DNA of 64,000 nucleotides from Asticcacaulis sp. AC402 (GTDB lineage Bacteria > Pseudomonadota > Alphaproteobacteria > Caulobacterales > Caulobacteraceae). Shown in pieces: positions 48,333 to 58,521 of this stretch (positions are counted from its first letter, which is position 1; every line of letters starts with the position of its first letter). Where the stretch lies: positions 167,117 to 231,116 of the forward strand of contig NZ_AWGC01000004.1 of NCBI RefSeq assembly GCF_000495835.1, read 5' to 3'. The notes beneath the pieces were generated by a model. The model made no database searches. It was not told the DNA's origin and was given only the letters and a program-made list of their open reading frames with translations. Position numbers and translations under genes: made by a program.

Positions 48333-49322
48333 CTATTCACTACCTTCGTAGATATAGACGAAACCCTCCTCATCGCCAAACACCAATCGATTGGCTTCAT
48401 TGGACATGGCGAGCGCGGTGATCGCCGCACCCTTTTCGGCCTTCACCCAGTCGATGCCGGTCGATTGCAACTCGGCGATCCATACCCGGCCGTCGTCCAG
48501 CCCGGCGGCCAATAGCGTCTCTTCCGGCGCGCCCGACACCACGGTGACCATGGCGCCGTCCTGAGGATTGATCTCGGAGGCCTCCTCACCCATCGGACCG
48601 TTGCTGCGCAGGAATGGCCACACCACCGCGCCATTGGCACCGGAAGTTGCCAGAAGCTTACCCTTGGCGAAGAAGTCGATCGACTTGATCTTGGCGGGAT
48701 AGCCGCCCATGCGCATGTCTTTCGAGTCCTTCAGCCGCCAGCCGTGCAGAGCGTTTTCCTGCATGGCGGTGATGAGGAAGTCGCCAGCAGGCTGCATGGC
48801 GATAGCGGTGTGCGATCCGGCCCAGAACAGTTTCTGCGGCTTTTGCTCGGCAATGCGCGAAAACCAGACGTTAACGCCGTTATAGGTTGAGCAATAGAGC
48901 TTGCGGCCCTTGGGGTCGAAGGCGATGCCGGACACGCTGTGATCATGTCGGAACACACGCTGCGCCTTGCTGAGCAGGTCCAGGAGATAGACGGTTTTCG
49001 CGGCAGCATAGGCGATGGTCTGGGCTTCGGGCGCGGCGGTCATCACATCGATCCAGGCGCCTTTGTGTGAGGCCAGCTCGATCGGTCCGGAGTCCTTGGT
49101 GGTCCAGACGACGCGGCCGTCATCTCCGCCGGTGACAATACCGAGCCCGGTCGGATGGACGACGGCGCACAGGATACCGGCATTGGGGTGGGAGTCGAAC
49201 TCAGCGTCGAGGTCGGGAAAGACGACACGACCATCGGCCAGGGCGACAATCGGCTCATCGAGCGAATCGAACAGCGCGGCGACAACGTAGGAGTCAAAGG
49301 ACTTGGAATAGGCAATGGTCAT
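48333..49322 (-). CDS. WD40-repeat protein
   Basis: This 329-residue soluble beta-propeller protein has about seven degenerate WD40 units (for example GLGIVTGGDDGRVVWTT, SVSGIAFDPKGRKLYCSTYN, LLATSGANGAVVW, LLAAGLDDGRVWIAE). There is no signal peptide or enzymatic domain, so it is likely a cytoplasmic scaffold. It is conserved next to mtgA in related bacteria as far as I recall. Its function is unknown. Confidence 0.78.
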   Translation of the reverse strand: MTIAYSKSFDSYVVAALFDSLDEPIVALADGRVVFPDLDAEFDSHPNAGILCAVVHPTGLGIVTGGDDGRVVWTTKDSGPIELASHKGAWIDVMTAAPEAQTIAYAAAKTVYLLDLLSKAQRVFRHDHSVSGIAFDPKGRKLYCSTYNGVNVWFSRIAEQKPQKLFWAGSHTAIAMQPAGDFLITAMQENALHGWRLKDSKDMRMGGYPAKIKSIDFFAKGKLLATSGANGAVVWPFLRSNGPMGEEASEINPQDGAMVTVVSGAPEETLLAAGLDDGRVWIAELQSTGIDWVKAEKGAAITALAMSNEANRLVFGDEEGFVYIYEGSE

Positions 49323-49360
49323 GGGGAAGGTGGTACCGAGCGAAAATTCGCAAAATTACT

Positions 49361-49511
49361 TCTCCCCGCTTGCGGGGAGAGGACGAGAGCGGAACGAAGT
49401 GAACGCGATCGGGTGAGGGGCCTTCTGCAGACGCTTACGCACCGGACATATCCGATGCCCCTCACCCAACGTCTCCCCGTTTGCCTGCCGGCGAGGCCGG
49501 GGAGAGGGGAT
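49361..49511. repeat. CTCTCCCC composite palindrome, full copy 1
   Basis: The left unit TCTCCCCGCTTGCGGGGAGA and right unit GTTTGCCTGCCGGCGAGGCC (flanked by CTCCCC and GGGGAG) are joined through GGGTGAGGGGCCTTC and GCCCCTCACCC. The same 150-bp composite recurs at 58522-58677. Confidence 0.75.
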
Positions 49512-49520
49512 TCTACAACG

Positions 49521-50702
49521 TTACTGCACCACGCACGCCTCAAACCCGGCTTTCAACGCCGCCTGGTCCAGATTCCGGCCAATAAACACAGCCCGCGACA
49601 GACGCTTTTCGCCCTCACGCCACGGCTGTTGCAGTTCACCTTCCAGGATCATGTGCACAGCCTGGAAGACCAGACGCTTTTCCTCACCGGCGACATTCAA
49701 AATGCCCTTGGCGCGCAGGATGTCCTGCCCCTGCTCGGCCAGCAGTTTGTCCAGCCATTTGGTGAATTTTACGCCGTCCATCGGCGTCTCCGAGCTCAAG
49801 GAAACGCTCTTTATTTCTTCATCGTGGATCGGATTAATCTGGTGGCTGCAATGCTCGTCATGAACGTGACCGGCTTCGCCATGGCCGGGATTAGCATGAT
49901 GATGGTCGTGATGGTCATGACCGCAATGTTCGTCATGAACATGACCAGGCTCTCCGTGAGCGGGGCCATGGTGGTGATGGTCGTGCCCGTGCCCGTGCCC
50001 GTGCCCGTGATCATGATCGTGATCGTGATCGTGATCGTGCCCGTGATCGTGATGGTTCTCGACCTTTTCCATCTTGCTGAGATCGAAACGGTGCTGGTTC
50101 AACAAAGCCTTGATCGGCACATCCGAACGGTGGGCGCGCTGGATGGTGGCCAGCGGGTTCAGCCCCTTCAGACGGGCTTCGATCTCATCCAGCTTCTCCG
50201 GCGACACCAGGTCGGTCTTGTTGAGAATAATATGGTCGGCAAAGGCCACCTGTTCCTTGGCTTCGCGGCCGTCCTTCAATGCCTGATCGAAGTGGCGGGC
50301 ATCGACCAGGGTGGTCACCGAATCGAGATAGGTCTTTGCCTTGATCTCTTCGTCGACGAAGAAGGTCTGGGCGACCGGGCCGGGATCGGCCAGGCCCGTG
50401 GTTTCGACGATGATGGCGTCGAACTTGCCTTTGCGCTTCATCAACCCCGACAGAATACGGATCAGGTCGCCGCGCACGGTGCAGCAGACGCAGCCGTTGT
50501 TCATTTCGAACACTTCTTCATCGGCACCGACGATCAGGTCGTTGTCGATGCCGATCTCGCCGAACTCATTGACGATGACAGCGTATTTCTGGCCGTGGTT
50601 CTCGGTCAGGATGCGGTTCAGCAGGGTGGTCTTGCCGGCGCCGAGATAGCCGGTCAGCACGGTGACGGGAGTCTTGGTCGAAGTAGCAGCGCTGTCGGGC
50701 AT
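49521..50702 (-). CDS. CobW/COG0523 GTPase, probable zinc metallochaperone
   Basis: This 393-residue G3E-family GTPase has Walker A VTVLTGYLGAGKTTLL, the metal motif GCVCCTVRGD (CxCC), ETTGLADPGPV, and NKTD for guanine recognition. A histidine-rich stretch at about residues 216-290 (more than 30 His, several HGH/HDH runs) precedes the C-terminal CobW_C domain. The His-rich loop and CxCC point to zinc or cobalt transfer. A poor TTATC...GATAA inverted repeat before the start could be a Zur site. The DNA of the loop contains short GATCGT iterations that may slip. Confidence 0.88.
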   Translation of the reverse strand: MPDSAATSTKTPVTVLTGYLGAGKTTLLNRILTENHGQKYAVIVNEFGEIGIDNDLIVGADEEVFEMNNGCVCCTVRGDLIRILSGLMKRKGKFDAIIVETTGLADPGPVAQTFFVDEEIKAKTYLDSVTTLVDARHFDQALKDGREAKEQVAFADHIILNKTDLVSPEKLDEIEARLKGLNPLATIQRAHRSDVPIKALLNQHRFDLSKMEKVENHHDHGHDHDHDHDHDHGHGHGHGHDHHHHGPAHGEPGHVHDEHCGHDHHDHHHANPGHGEAGHVHDEHCSHQINPIHDEEIKSVSLSSETPMDGVKFTKWLDKLLAEQGQDILRAKGILNVAGEEKRLVFQAVHMILEGELQQPWREGEKRLSRAVFIGRNLDQAALKAGFEACVVQ

Positions 50703-50817
50703 GGTGTTATCTTGTAATAGTGATAAATGGATGTCGCTTAAGTATGCCTTTGCCCATCGAAATCAAGCGGAAGCTGACCGGCACTTGGAATTTCTGACAA
50801 AAAGCATTCGTCGAACA

Positions 50818-50845
50818 TTGACTCCCCGAGCTTTGGCTGTATAAG
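50818..50845 (+). promoter_or_regulatory. Sigma-70 promoter of rplU-rpmA
   Basis: TTGACT (50818-50823) and TATAAG (50840-50845) with a 16-bp spacer give a strong housekeeping promoter about 105 bp before the rplU start, leaving a leader of about 97 nt. Confidence 0.72.
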
Positions 50846-50864
50846 TCGCCGCCTCTCGCCCGGA

Positions 50865-50888
50865 GCCCTAGGTTCCTGGGGCGTTTTT
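50865..50888 (+). terminator. Hairpin with T-run in the rplU leader (attenuator candidate)
   Basis: GCCCTAG-GTTC-CTGGGGC followed by G and TTTTT lies between the rplU promoter and its start codon. It has the form of an intrinsic terminator and could make L21/L27 expression conditional. Confidence 0.55.
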
Positions 50889-50949
50889 CCATTTTCCGCG
50901 CGGACTTTTCTTCTCCGTAAAGCCCTGCGCCCGAGCAAAGGTTCTGACC

Positions 50950-51504
50950 ATGTACGCGGTCATCAAAACAGGCGGTAAGCAATACCGTGTCGCCGCCGGC
51001 GACCTGATCAAGGTCGAAAAGCTCGAAGGCGAGCCGGGCGCGGCTGTGAAGTTCAACGAAGTGCTGATGGTCGGTGCCGGAAACGAGACACTTGTTGGCG
51101 CTCCGCTGGTCGACGGCGCTGTCGTCGAAGCGACCCTGATCGAAACCCGCAAGGGCGACAAGGTCCGCATCTTCAAGAAAACCCGCCGTCAGGGTTATCG
51201 CCGCACCAATGGCCACCGTCAGTTTGAGACCGTCCTGCGCGTCACCTCGATCCTGGGCGGCGGCAACGAAATCAAGTGGGACGGCACCGTCTCGCTGATC
51301 ACCAAGGCTGAACTGGACGCCCGCGCCCGTGGTCTGGCCCCGAGGTCTCTGGCCGCTGCGCTGGAAACCGAGGTTGAACTCGATACGGCTCCCCTCGTGG
51401 AAACGATGGTCGACGAACCGTCCGTAATCGAAGACGCCCCCAAGAAGAAGGCCGCGCCCAAGAAGGCCGCTGCTGAAACCGAAACCACCGCTGACGAAGC
51501 GTAA
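50950..51504 (+). CDS. rplU: 50S ribosomal protein L21
   Basis: This is a ribosomal large-subunit protein that binds 23S rRNA. The first 100 residues are canonical (MYAVIKTGGKQYRVAAGDLI, KVRIFKKTRRQGYRRTNGHR, FETVLRVTSI). A long C-terminal extension of about 80 residues, rich in Ala, Lys and acidic residues (PKKKAAPKKAAAETETT), brings it to 184 residues. Such tails are common in Caulobacterales and relatives. rpmA follows 25 bp downstream. Confidence 0.96.
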   Translation: MYAVIKTGGKQYRVAAGDLIKVEKLEGEPGAAVKFNEVLMVGAGNETLVGAPLVDGAVVEATLIETRKGDKVRIFKKTRRQGYRRTNGHRQFETVLRVTSILGGGNEIKWDGTVSLITKAELDARARGLAPRSLAAALETEVELDTAPLVETMVDEPSVIEDAPKKKAAPKKAAAETETTADEA

Positions 51505-51529
51505 GCACTGTATTTAAGGAGATACTCCT

Positions 51530-51802
51530 ATGGCACATAAAAAGTCTGGCGGTTCGTCGCGTAACGGTCGCGATTCAGAAGCCAAACGTCTTGGCGTAAA
51601 GCGCTTCGGCGGCGAAAACGTCCTGGCCGGCAACATTCTGGTCCGTCAACGCGGCACCAAGTTCTTCCCTGGTGACAATGTTGGCCTCGGCCGCGACCAC
51701 ACCCTGTTCGCTACGGCGACAGGCGCAGTGAAGTTCACGACCAAGCGTAACGATCGCTGTTACGTGTCGATCATCCCTGCCGTGGCTGCAGCAGCCGAGT
51801 AA
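51530..51802 (+). CDS. rpmA: 50S ribosomal protein L27
   Basis: This 90-residue ribosomal protein starts [20 protein letters not shown], whose N-terminal tail reaches the peptidyl-transferase centre. The rest ([39 protein letters not shown]) is canonical. AAGGAG precedes the ATG. Two terminators follow immediately. Confidence 0.97.
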   Translation: MAHKKSGGSSRNGRDSEAKRLGVKRFGGENVLAGNILVRQRGTKFFPGDNVGLGRDHTLFATATGAVKFTTKRNDRCYVSIIPAVAAAAE

Positions 51803-51835
51803 GCACGACATCCTCACTTTCGGATCGTGCTTTTC
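51801..51835 (+). terminator. Terminator 1 of rplU-rpmA
   Basis: AAGCACGA and TCGTGCTT arms with an inner ATCC/GGA pairing are followed by TTTT. The left arm begins in the rpmA stop codon. Confidence 0.72.
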
Positions 51836-51860
51836 AAAGCCGATCCCGACGCAGTTGTAG

Positions 51861-51890
51861 CGGGAGTCCGGTCACCGGGCTCCCGTTTTG
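51861..51890 (+). terminator. Terminator 2 of rplU-rpmA
   Basis: CGGGAG-T-CCGG-TCA-CCGG-G-CTCCCG followed by TTTTG is a strong stem in tandem with terminator 1. Confidence 0.8.
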
Positions 51891-52031
51891 CATTTTTGTT
51901 TTGCTTAAACGAAATGTGATCCCGCTCTGAAACGCAAAGGCTCGAACTGTTACAAGTCGGCCCTAAATAAAGCCCAACCCGACGTCATATGCATAATCGC
52001 TGCGTAAGCGGGTGGGCCCTGGAGACGAGTC

Positions 52032-52628
52032 ATGATCATGGAAACCTTTGCCAGCGATAGCGACGCCTACGGCACCGGTCGCCCCGATACCACCAGAGAA
52101 ACCTCGATCGAAACCACGCACCTGAGCCTGACCGCCCCGCGTCCCTCTGACCTTGATGCACTGCTGGCGGTGTTTTGCTCCCGGGACTGCGCGCGCATGA
52201 CCCACACTGTGCCGCACCCCTTCACCCGTGAGGACGCCGAGCGACTGCTGGGCAACATGATGGCCAGGCCCTACGCCTACTGGACTGTCCGTCGAGAGAA
52301 CGAACGTTTGATCGGCGTCATCGCCCTGACCCGATCGGCGTGCGGCAAGACGTCGGACCTGCACCATTTCGGTCCGCACCTGGGTATCTTCATCGCCCCG
52401 GACCACCAGGGCCAAGGCTATGCGGTCGAGGCAATTGACGGGCTGCTGCGCTGGGTCAAGACTCGCCACCTGCACAAAATCATCCATGCGGCGCACTTTG
52501 CCGACAACGACAGGGGCGCCAAAACGCTGATCAATGCCGGATTCCTGTACACCGGACGCAGGACGCAGGAGACCGCGGCAGCCCGTGACGGCGACCACCA
52601 GGTGCTGCATATGATCCGGATTCTATAA
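52032..52628 (+). CDS. GNAT-family N-acetyltransferase (RimJ/RimL-like)
   Basis: This 198-residue acetyltransferase has the RimJ/L layout: TTHLSLTAPRPSDLDALLAV, GVIALTRS, LGIFIAPDHQGQGYAVEAID (acetyl-CoA loop with Q-x-x-G-x-G/A) and NAGFLYTG. It sits between rpmA and obgE, a position conserved in Caulobacter relatives, hinting at a ribosome-linked target. It is not likely to be the missing PseH, since it lies far from the nonulosonate genes. Confidence 0.83.
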   Translation: MIMETFASDSDAYGTGRPDTTRETSIETTHLSLTAPRPSDLDALLAVFCSRDCARMTHTVPHPFTREDAERLLGNMMARPYAYWTVRRENERLIGVIALTRSACGKTSDLHHFGPHLGIFIAPDHQGQGYAVEAIDGLLRWVKTRHLHKIIHAAHFADNDRGAKTLINAGFLYTGRRTQETAAARDGDHQVLHMIRIL

Positions 52629-52629
52629 T

Positions 52630-53867
<1,238 letters not shown>

Positions 53868-53872
53868 ACGGG

Positions 53873-54550
53873 ATGTGGCGCGCCGGTCTAGCCCCGATGA
53901 CTCCTGTCGTTCGCGGCGGCGGCCTGCGCCCCGGCTTTCACCTCGAGACCGGTATGAAGATCGGCCTGTTCGGCGGTTCGTTCAATCCGGCCCATGAAGG
54001 CCACCGCCACGTCGCCGAAACCGCCCGCGTCAAGATGGGTCTGGACCGCATCATCTGGCTCGTCTCGCCACAGAACCCGCTGAAAGCCAGGGCCGAGACC
54101 GCGCCCCTGAGCCAGCGCATCAGCGAAATGAAGCCGTTCGTCGGCCCTTACGACATCGTCTCGGATCTTGAGAGCCGCATCGGCGCCACCTATACGCTCG
54201 ACACCCTTCGGGCGCTAAAGGCGCGCTTTCCTGGCGTCCACTTCGTCTGGATCATGGGCGGCGACAGTCTGGTCAACTTCCACAAATGGCGCGGCTGGCT
54301 CCAGATCATGGACATGGTGCCTGTCGCCATCGTCTCTCGCCCCGGCGCCATGATGAACGCCCGCTTCTCGCACGCTGCCAAACGCTTCGCGCATTACCGC
54401 GTCAAGGAGCGCCAGGCGCGCATACTGGCGGCCATGCCCGCCCCGGCGTGGTCGTTTTTTAAAGGCCCCTTGCACAGCCATTCCTCGACCGCCATCCGGG
54501 CCCAGAGACGGCAGAATGCAACCGCTTCCATGCAAAGCCCTAAAATTTAA
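53873..54550 (+). CDS. nadD: Nicotinate-nucleotide adenylyltransferase
   Basis: This enzyme forms deamido-NAD in NAD synthesis. The nucleotidyltransferase core starts MKIGLFGGSFNPAHEGHRHV; SSTAIRA near the end is the ISSTxIR motif, and FVWIMGGDSLVNFHKW is typical. The annotated start adds a 27-residue N-terminal extension ending RPGFHLETG, which resembles extensions in other Caulobacterales. ATG 53897 or 53954 are alternatives, and no start has a strong ribosome binding site. Confidence 0.92.
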   Translation: MWRAGLAPMTPVVRGGGLRPGFHLETGMKIGLFGGSFNPAHEGHRHVAETARVKMGLDRIIWLVSPQNPLKARAETAPLSQRISEMKPFVGPYDIVSDLESRIGATYTLDTLRALKARFPGVHFVWIMGGDSLVNFHKWRGWLQIMDMVPVAIVSRPGAMMNARFSHAAKRFAHYRVKERQARILAAMPAPAWSFFKGPLHSHSSTAIRAQRRQNATASMQSPKI

Positions 54551-54590
54551 GTGATCGTCCGCATTGATGGGATGACCCGACGGCCCATCT

Positions 54591-55061
54591 GTGCTAGGCT
54601 CCCTCCTTATCGTGGACCATAAAGGAACCCTGACCCTGTCTCTGCAACCCGCGCAAGATGCGCAACCGAAAGCCTCCGCCGCTAGTCCGGCGGCTGCGCC
54701 TGATACTGTTCAGGCTGCCCACGATGAAAATCTCCCGCCTCTTGAGACCCTGATTGTCGATCGTCTCGATGACGACAAGGCGCAGGATATTGTCTGCATC
54801 GACCTTAAGGGCAAGTCGTCCGTCGCCGATACGCTGATCATCGCGTCGGGTCGTTCGCACCGCCATGTCGGCGCCTTGGCCGACCACGTCATGCGCGCCC
54901 TGAAGGAAGCCGGCTACGGCAAGGCCAAGGTTGAAGGCCTGCCGGCCTGCGACTGGGTGCTGATTGATGTCGGTGACGTCGTCGTCCACATTTTCCGTCC
55001 GGAAGTCCGCACCTTCTACAATATCGAGAAGATCTGGTCGCTGTCGCCCGCTGACGCCTGA
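54591..55061 (+). CDS. rsfS: Ribosomal silencing factor RsfS
   Basis: This 156-residue protein binds L14 and keeps the ribosomal subunits apart in stationary phase. The conserved core begins near residue 52 (LIVDRLDDDKAQDIVCIDL, ADTLIIASGRSHRHVGALAD, EGLPACDWVLIDVGDVVVHIF). The first 50 residues are an Ala/Pro-rich extension from a GTG start; the exact start is uncertain. rlmH follows 16 bp later. Confidence 0.93.
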   Translation: MLGSLLIVDHKGTLTLSLQPAQDAQPKASAASPAAAPDTVQAAHDENLPPLETLIVDRLDDDKAQDIVCIDLKGKSSVADTLIIASGRSHRHVGALADHVMRALKEAGYGKAKVEGLPACDWVLIDVGDVVVHIFRPEVRTFYNIEKIWSLSPADA

Positions 55062-55077
55062 CGATGCGCCAAACATT

Positions 55078-55563
55078 ATGCGCCTGACGCTGTGCGCCGT
55101 TGGTAAACTTGGTGCGACCACCGAAAATTCTCTCGTCAAAGACTACCTGAGCCGCGCCGGTCACACCGGACGCGGCTTAGGTATATCTCCTGTCGAGTTG
55201 ATCGAGGTCGAGGCCAGAAGAACCAAAAATCTGACTTCGGGCCAACTCAAGGCGGCCGAGGCTGACGCTGTTCGCGAGGCGGTCGATAGCGGCATTCTGA
55301 TCACTTGCGACGAACGCGGCGAACTTCTGACCTCGCGCAAGATCGCCGAACGGCTGGAAGTCTATAAAGACCGCAGCGAACGCCGGGTGACATTTGTCAT
55401 TGGCGGCGCCGACGGGTTGGACCCGGCCCTGCGTTCTCAGTCAGCCTTTTCGCTCGCGTTCGGACCCCAGACCTGGCCCCATGCCCTGGTCCGCGTCATG
55501 CTCGCCGAACAGATGTACCGCGCCATCACCCTCCTGGCCGGCCTGCCGTATCATCGCGATTAA
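55078..55563 (+). CDS. rlmH: 23S rRNA pseudouridine-1915 N3-methyltransferase
   Basis: This is a SPOUT methyltransferase of 161 residues that modifies helix 69 of 23S rRNA. MRLTLCAVGKLG at the start, LDERG-like ITCDERGELLTSRKIAE, and the knot segments VTFVIGGADGLDPALR and HALVRVMLAEQMYRAITLLAG, PYHRD at the C-terminus, are diagnostic. It is conserved next to rsfS in most bacteria. Confidence 0.95.
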   Translation: MRLTLCAVGKLGATTENSLVKDYLSRAGHTGRGLGISPVELIEVEARRTKNLTSGQLKAAEADAVREAVDSGILITCDERGELLTSRKIAERLEVYKDRSERRVTFVIGGADGLDPALRSQSAFSLAFGPQTWPHALVRVMLAEQMYRAITLLAGLPYHRD

Positions 55564-55618
55564 GCTTTCGATTACCGTGTTTATTGAGAATTAAGGCGAT
55601 ACACCTTATCTCAGGTCC

Positions 55619-56794
55619 ATGCACCGTTCGTCCTATCGTCTGCTGTTGACCGGTTTTGCCGTCTTCGCCCTGGCCGGGGCGATGCAGTCGGACGCCAATG
55701 TGCGGATCAAGCCCTTATCGGCGCAGGACCAGGCCGATCTCGACGCCCTGTCGGCGCAACGCCGTGCCGAAGAGCGCAAGAGCGATCAGACCCGCCAGAC
55801 CGCGCGCCAGATCGCGCTTGAGGCCGAAGACCTGCGCCAGCGCATTATCGATATCTCGAAAAAGCAGGGTGTGTCGGAACAGCGCGCCGCCATCTACCGG
55901 GCGAAGCTGGAAACCCTGAACCTGCAGGAAGTCGACATTACCCGCCGGCTGACGACAGAACGCGCCAAGCAGGCGAAGCTGTTGTCGGCCTTGCAGATCT
56001 ATTCGCGGAACCCGCCTCCGGCCCTGCTGATCAATCCGCGTCGGGCCAATGACGCCGTCCTTGCCGCCATCATCATGAAGGCGATCACGCCGGAGTTGGA
56101 AAAGCGCACCCAGAGCCTCGTCAAGGAAAACGCCCAGCTGGTCAATGTCCGCCGCCAGGCCGCCCTGCAGAACGAAGCCCTGTTCATTTCGGAAAGCGAG
56201 GTGTCGAGCCAGCGCCGCGAGATCGAGGGTCTCATCCGCCAGAAGATCGCGCTGGAAGACAAGATGCTGAAACAGGCTGATCGCATGGACGCCAATGTCG
56301 TGGTGATGAAGGCCAGGGAAGACCGCATGCGCGGGCAACTGCCCTTGCGCGGCATGCTGGGCAATGACAGTTCGCGCCTCGGACAGCCCGTGGTCGGGGA
56401 AAAGGTGCGAGACTTTGGCCAGGTTGGGGGCCAGATTGGGGGCCAGTCTGGAGTCCAGACCGGCGGTCCTGGGAGCACGCCGTCCAGCCGCGGCGTCTAT
56501 TATGCAGCCCAGCCGGGCTCCCAGGTAACGGCGCCGGCCGAAGGTGAGGTCGAATATGCCGGCCCGCTGGCATCGTACGGCCAGGTGGTGATTCTGGGGA
56601 TTGGCAACAATTATCACGTCGTACTTACCGGTCTCGGCAGGATCTATGTCGACAAGGGCCAAACCGTCGGTCGTGGGGAACCCGTCGGCCGTATGCCTAA
56701 CCTGTCGGACAAGAAAACATTGCTGTATATGGAGTTGCGTCGCGGTGAAGACCCGGTCAACCCTGGAAACCTGGTACCGGTCTCCGGACGTTAG
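55619..56794 (+). CDS. EnvC-like murein hydrolase activator with degenerate LytM domain
   Basis: This 391-residue periplasmic protein has a signal peptide (to about residue 26) and long coiled coils at about 34-105 and 155-235. The C-terminal peptidase-M23-like domain (YYAAQPGSQVTAPAEGEVEY, YGQVVILGIGNNYHVVL) lacks the HxH zinc ligands, having LLYMELRRGEDPVNP instead. That matches EnvC, which activates amidases rather than cutting peptidoglycan. A Gly/Gln-rich linker (VGGQIGGQSGVQTGG) precedes the LytM domain. ctpA follows. Confidence 0.87.
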   Translation: MHRSSYRLLLTGFAVFALAGAMQSDANVRIKPLSAQDQADLDALSAQRRAEERKSDQTRQTARQIALEAEDLRQRIIDISKKQGVSEQRAAIYRAKLETLNLQEVDITRRLTTERAKQAKLLSALQIYSRNPPPALLINPRRANDAVLAAIIMKAITPELEKRTQSLVKENAQLVNVRRQAALQNEALFISESEVSSQRREIEGLIRQKIALEDKMLKQADRMDANVVVMKAREDRMRGQLPLRGMLGNDSSRLGQPVVGEKVRDFGQVGGQIGGQSGVQTGGPGSTPSSRGVYYAAQPGSQVTAPAEGEVEYAGPLASYGQVVILGIGNNYHVVLTGLGRIYVDKGQTVGRGEPVGRMPNLSDKKTLLYMELRRGEDPVNPGNLVPVSGR

Positions 56795-57003
56795 GGCGCG
56801 ATGCGGTTGTCGACATCGATTTTCTACTGGCGCCAGCTGACCGGGCGCAGCGACACTTTCCAGGCAATTGCGTCACAACCGGCAGGAATCGTAAGGGCCG
56901 GTTATACGCCCCGTTTACGCCACACTCACACTCTTATATGTAGTTTAGTTACCGTGATGCCCGGGCACCCTCGTTTCCGTTTTGGGCTTCCCCTGAGGAC
57001 AGT

Positions 57004-58464
57004 ATGAAAAACCTTTATCTCGGCGGATTCGCCGCTCTCTGCCTGAGCGCCGGCGCCGTTGCATACGCCAACCAGCCGGTCTTTTCACCGCGCTCGGACA
57101 CCTATCAACAGCTCGAGCTGTTTGGCGATGTCCTGGCCATCGTCCAACAGGACTACGTCGTCAAGGTCGACTCGAAGAAGCTGATCTCGTCGGCGCTGCA
57201 AGGCATGCTGACCAGTCTGGATCCGCATTCCAACTACTTGTCCGATGAATCCTATACCGACCTGAATGAAAAGACCCGCGGCTCGTACGGCGGCATCGGT
57301 CTGGAAGTCACCAGCGAAGACGGCGCCGTCAAGGTCGTCACCCCCATGGACGACACCCCGGCCATGAAGGCCGGCGTCGAATCGGGCGACTTCATCACCG
57401 CCATCGATGGCACGTCAATCCTGGGCTTACCGCTCAACGAAGCCGTCTCCAAAATGAAGGGCGACGCCGGAACCAAGCTGACTGTCACCATCGTCCGCAC
57501 CGGCAAAGACGAGCCGTTCGACCTGACCCTGACGCGCGAAGTCATCACCGTCAAATCGGTCAAGGTGCGTATGGAAGGCGACTATGGCTATCTTCGTATC
57601 GCCAGTTTCTCGCAGAACACAGCCAACGATGCCCGTGCGGCGCTCGAAGACCTGATGGCCAAGAACCCGAACATGAAGGGTCTGGTCCTCGACCTGCGCA
57701 ACAATCCCGGCGGCCTGCTCGAACAATCAGTCGGCGTCGCCGACCTGTTCCTTAACGGTGGCGAAATTGTCTCACAACGTGGCCGTGATGCCAAAGACAT
57801 CATCCGCTATCAAGCCAAGAAGGGCGACATGCTGAAGGGCATGCCCCTGGTGGTCCTGACCAATCCCGGTTCCGCCTCCGCGGCCGAAATCGTCGCCGGT
57901 GCGCTTCAGGACCATAAGCGCGCCTCGATCGTCGGCCTGACCACCTTCGGCAAGGGCTCGGTTCAGAGTGTCATCGATCTGGGTAACAACCGTGCTGTGA
58001 AACTGACCACGGCGCGCTATTACACGCCGTCGGGCCGTTCGATTCAGAAGACAGGCATTGAGCCGGACCTGGAAGTGGCGCAATCCAAGGAGCAGGCGAA
58101 GTACATCGCCACCTCAGCCTTGCAGTATACCGAAGCGGCCTATGCCAACGCACTCGATTCCGACGAAGGTAAGGTTCGCCGCTCTGCCCATGCGGTGCAG
58201 GAAGTGCCGCCGGAGGATTTCGATGTCAAGACCGGCGACTTCACCCTGACGCGCGGTCTGGATGTCTTGAAATACAATGGTGACGTCAAGTTGGCCGCGG
58301 CGCATCCACGCGGCGTCAAGCTGGCCGATGCCGAGCTGGTCAAGAAAGACGCCAGCCGCTTTGCCGGCAAGGACAAGGCGGCTCCGGCTTCGGGCACGAT
58401 CGTTGAAGGCGCCAAACCAGCCGGCGCAGCGTCGAGCAGCTCCAGCTCGTCTGCGCCGAAGTAA
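57004..58464 (+). CDS. ctpA: Carboxy-terminal processing protease (S41)
   Basis: This 486-residue periplasmic tail-specific protease has a signal peptide and a PDZ domain at about residues 85-165 (GGIGLEVTSEDGAVKVVTPM, AGVESGDFITAIDG). The S41 core has the nucleophile in PGSASAAEIVAGAL and the lysine in TFGKGSVQSV. The C-terminus is low-complexity serine-rich. The start at 57004 is preceded by GAGGAC. In related bacteria CtpA acts with envelope amidase regulators, consistent with the EnvC-like neighbour. Confidence 0.95.
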   Translation: MKNLYLGGFAALCLSAGAVAYANQPVFSPRSDTYQQLELFGDVLAIVQQDYVVKVDSKKLISSALQGMLTSLDPHSNYLSDESYTDLNEKTRGSYGGIGLEVTSEDGAVKVVTPMDDTPAMKAGVESGDFITAIDGTSILGLPLNEAVSKMKGDAGTKLTVTIVRTGKDEPFDLTLTREVITVKSVKVRMEGDYGYLRIASFSQNTANDARAALEDLMAKNPNMKGLVLDLRNNPGGLLEQSVGVADLFLNGGEIVSQRGRDAKDIIRYQAKKGDMLKGMPLVVLTNPGSASAAEIVAGALQDHKRASIVGLTTFGKGSVQSVIDLGNNRAVKLTTARYYTPSGRSIQKTGIEPDLEVAQSKEQAKYIATSALQYTEAAYANALDSDEGKVRRSAHAVQEVPPEDFDVKTGDFTLTRGLDVLKYNGDVKLAAAHPRGVKLADAELVKKDASRFAGKDKAAPASGTIVEGAKPAGAASSSSSSSAPK

Positions 58465-58489
58465 GGTCGTCAAAGCTGAACAATATCAG

Positions 58490-58517
58490 AGCCCTCCGAT
58501 CCCCGGAGGGCTTTTTT
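58490..58517 (+). terminator. Terminator of ctpA
   Basis: AGCCCTCC-GATCCCC-GGAGGGCT followed by TTTTT is a classic intrinsic terminator 25 bp after the ctpA stop. Confidence 0.92.
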
Positions 58518-58521
58518 CTTT

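Noticed and set aside
52032..52628. GNAT protein as the missing PseH
   Set aside because: It is of RimJ/RimL type and sits in the conserved rpmA-obgE context about 13 kb from the nonulosonate genes.
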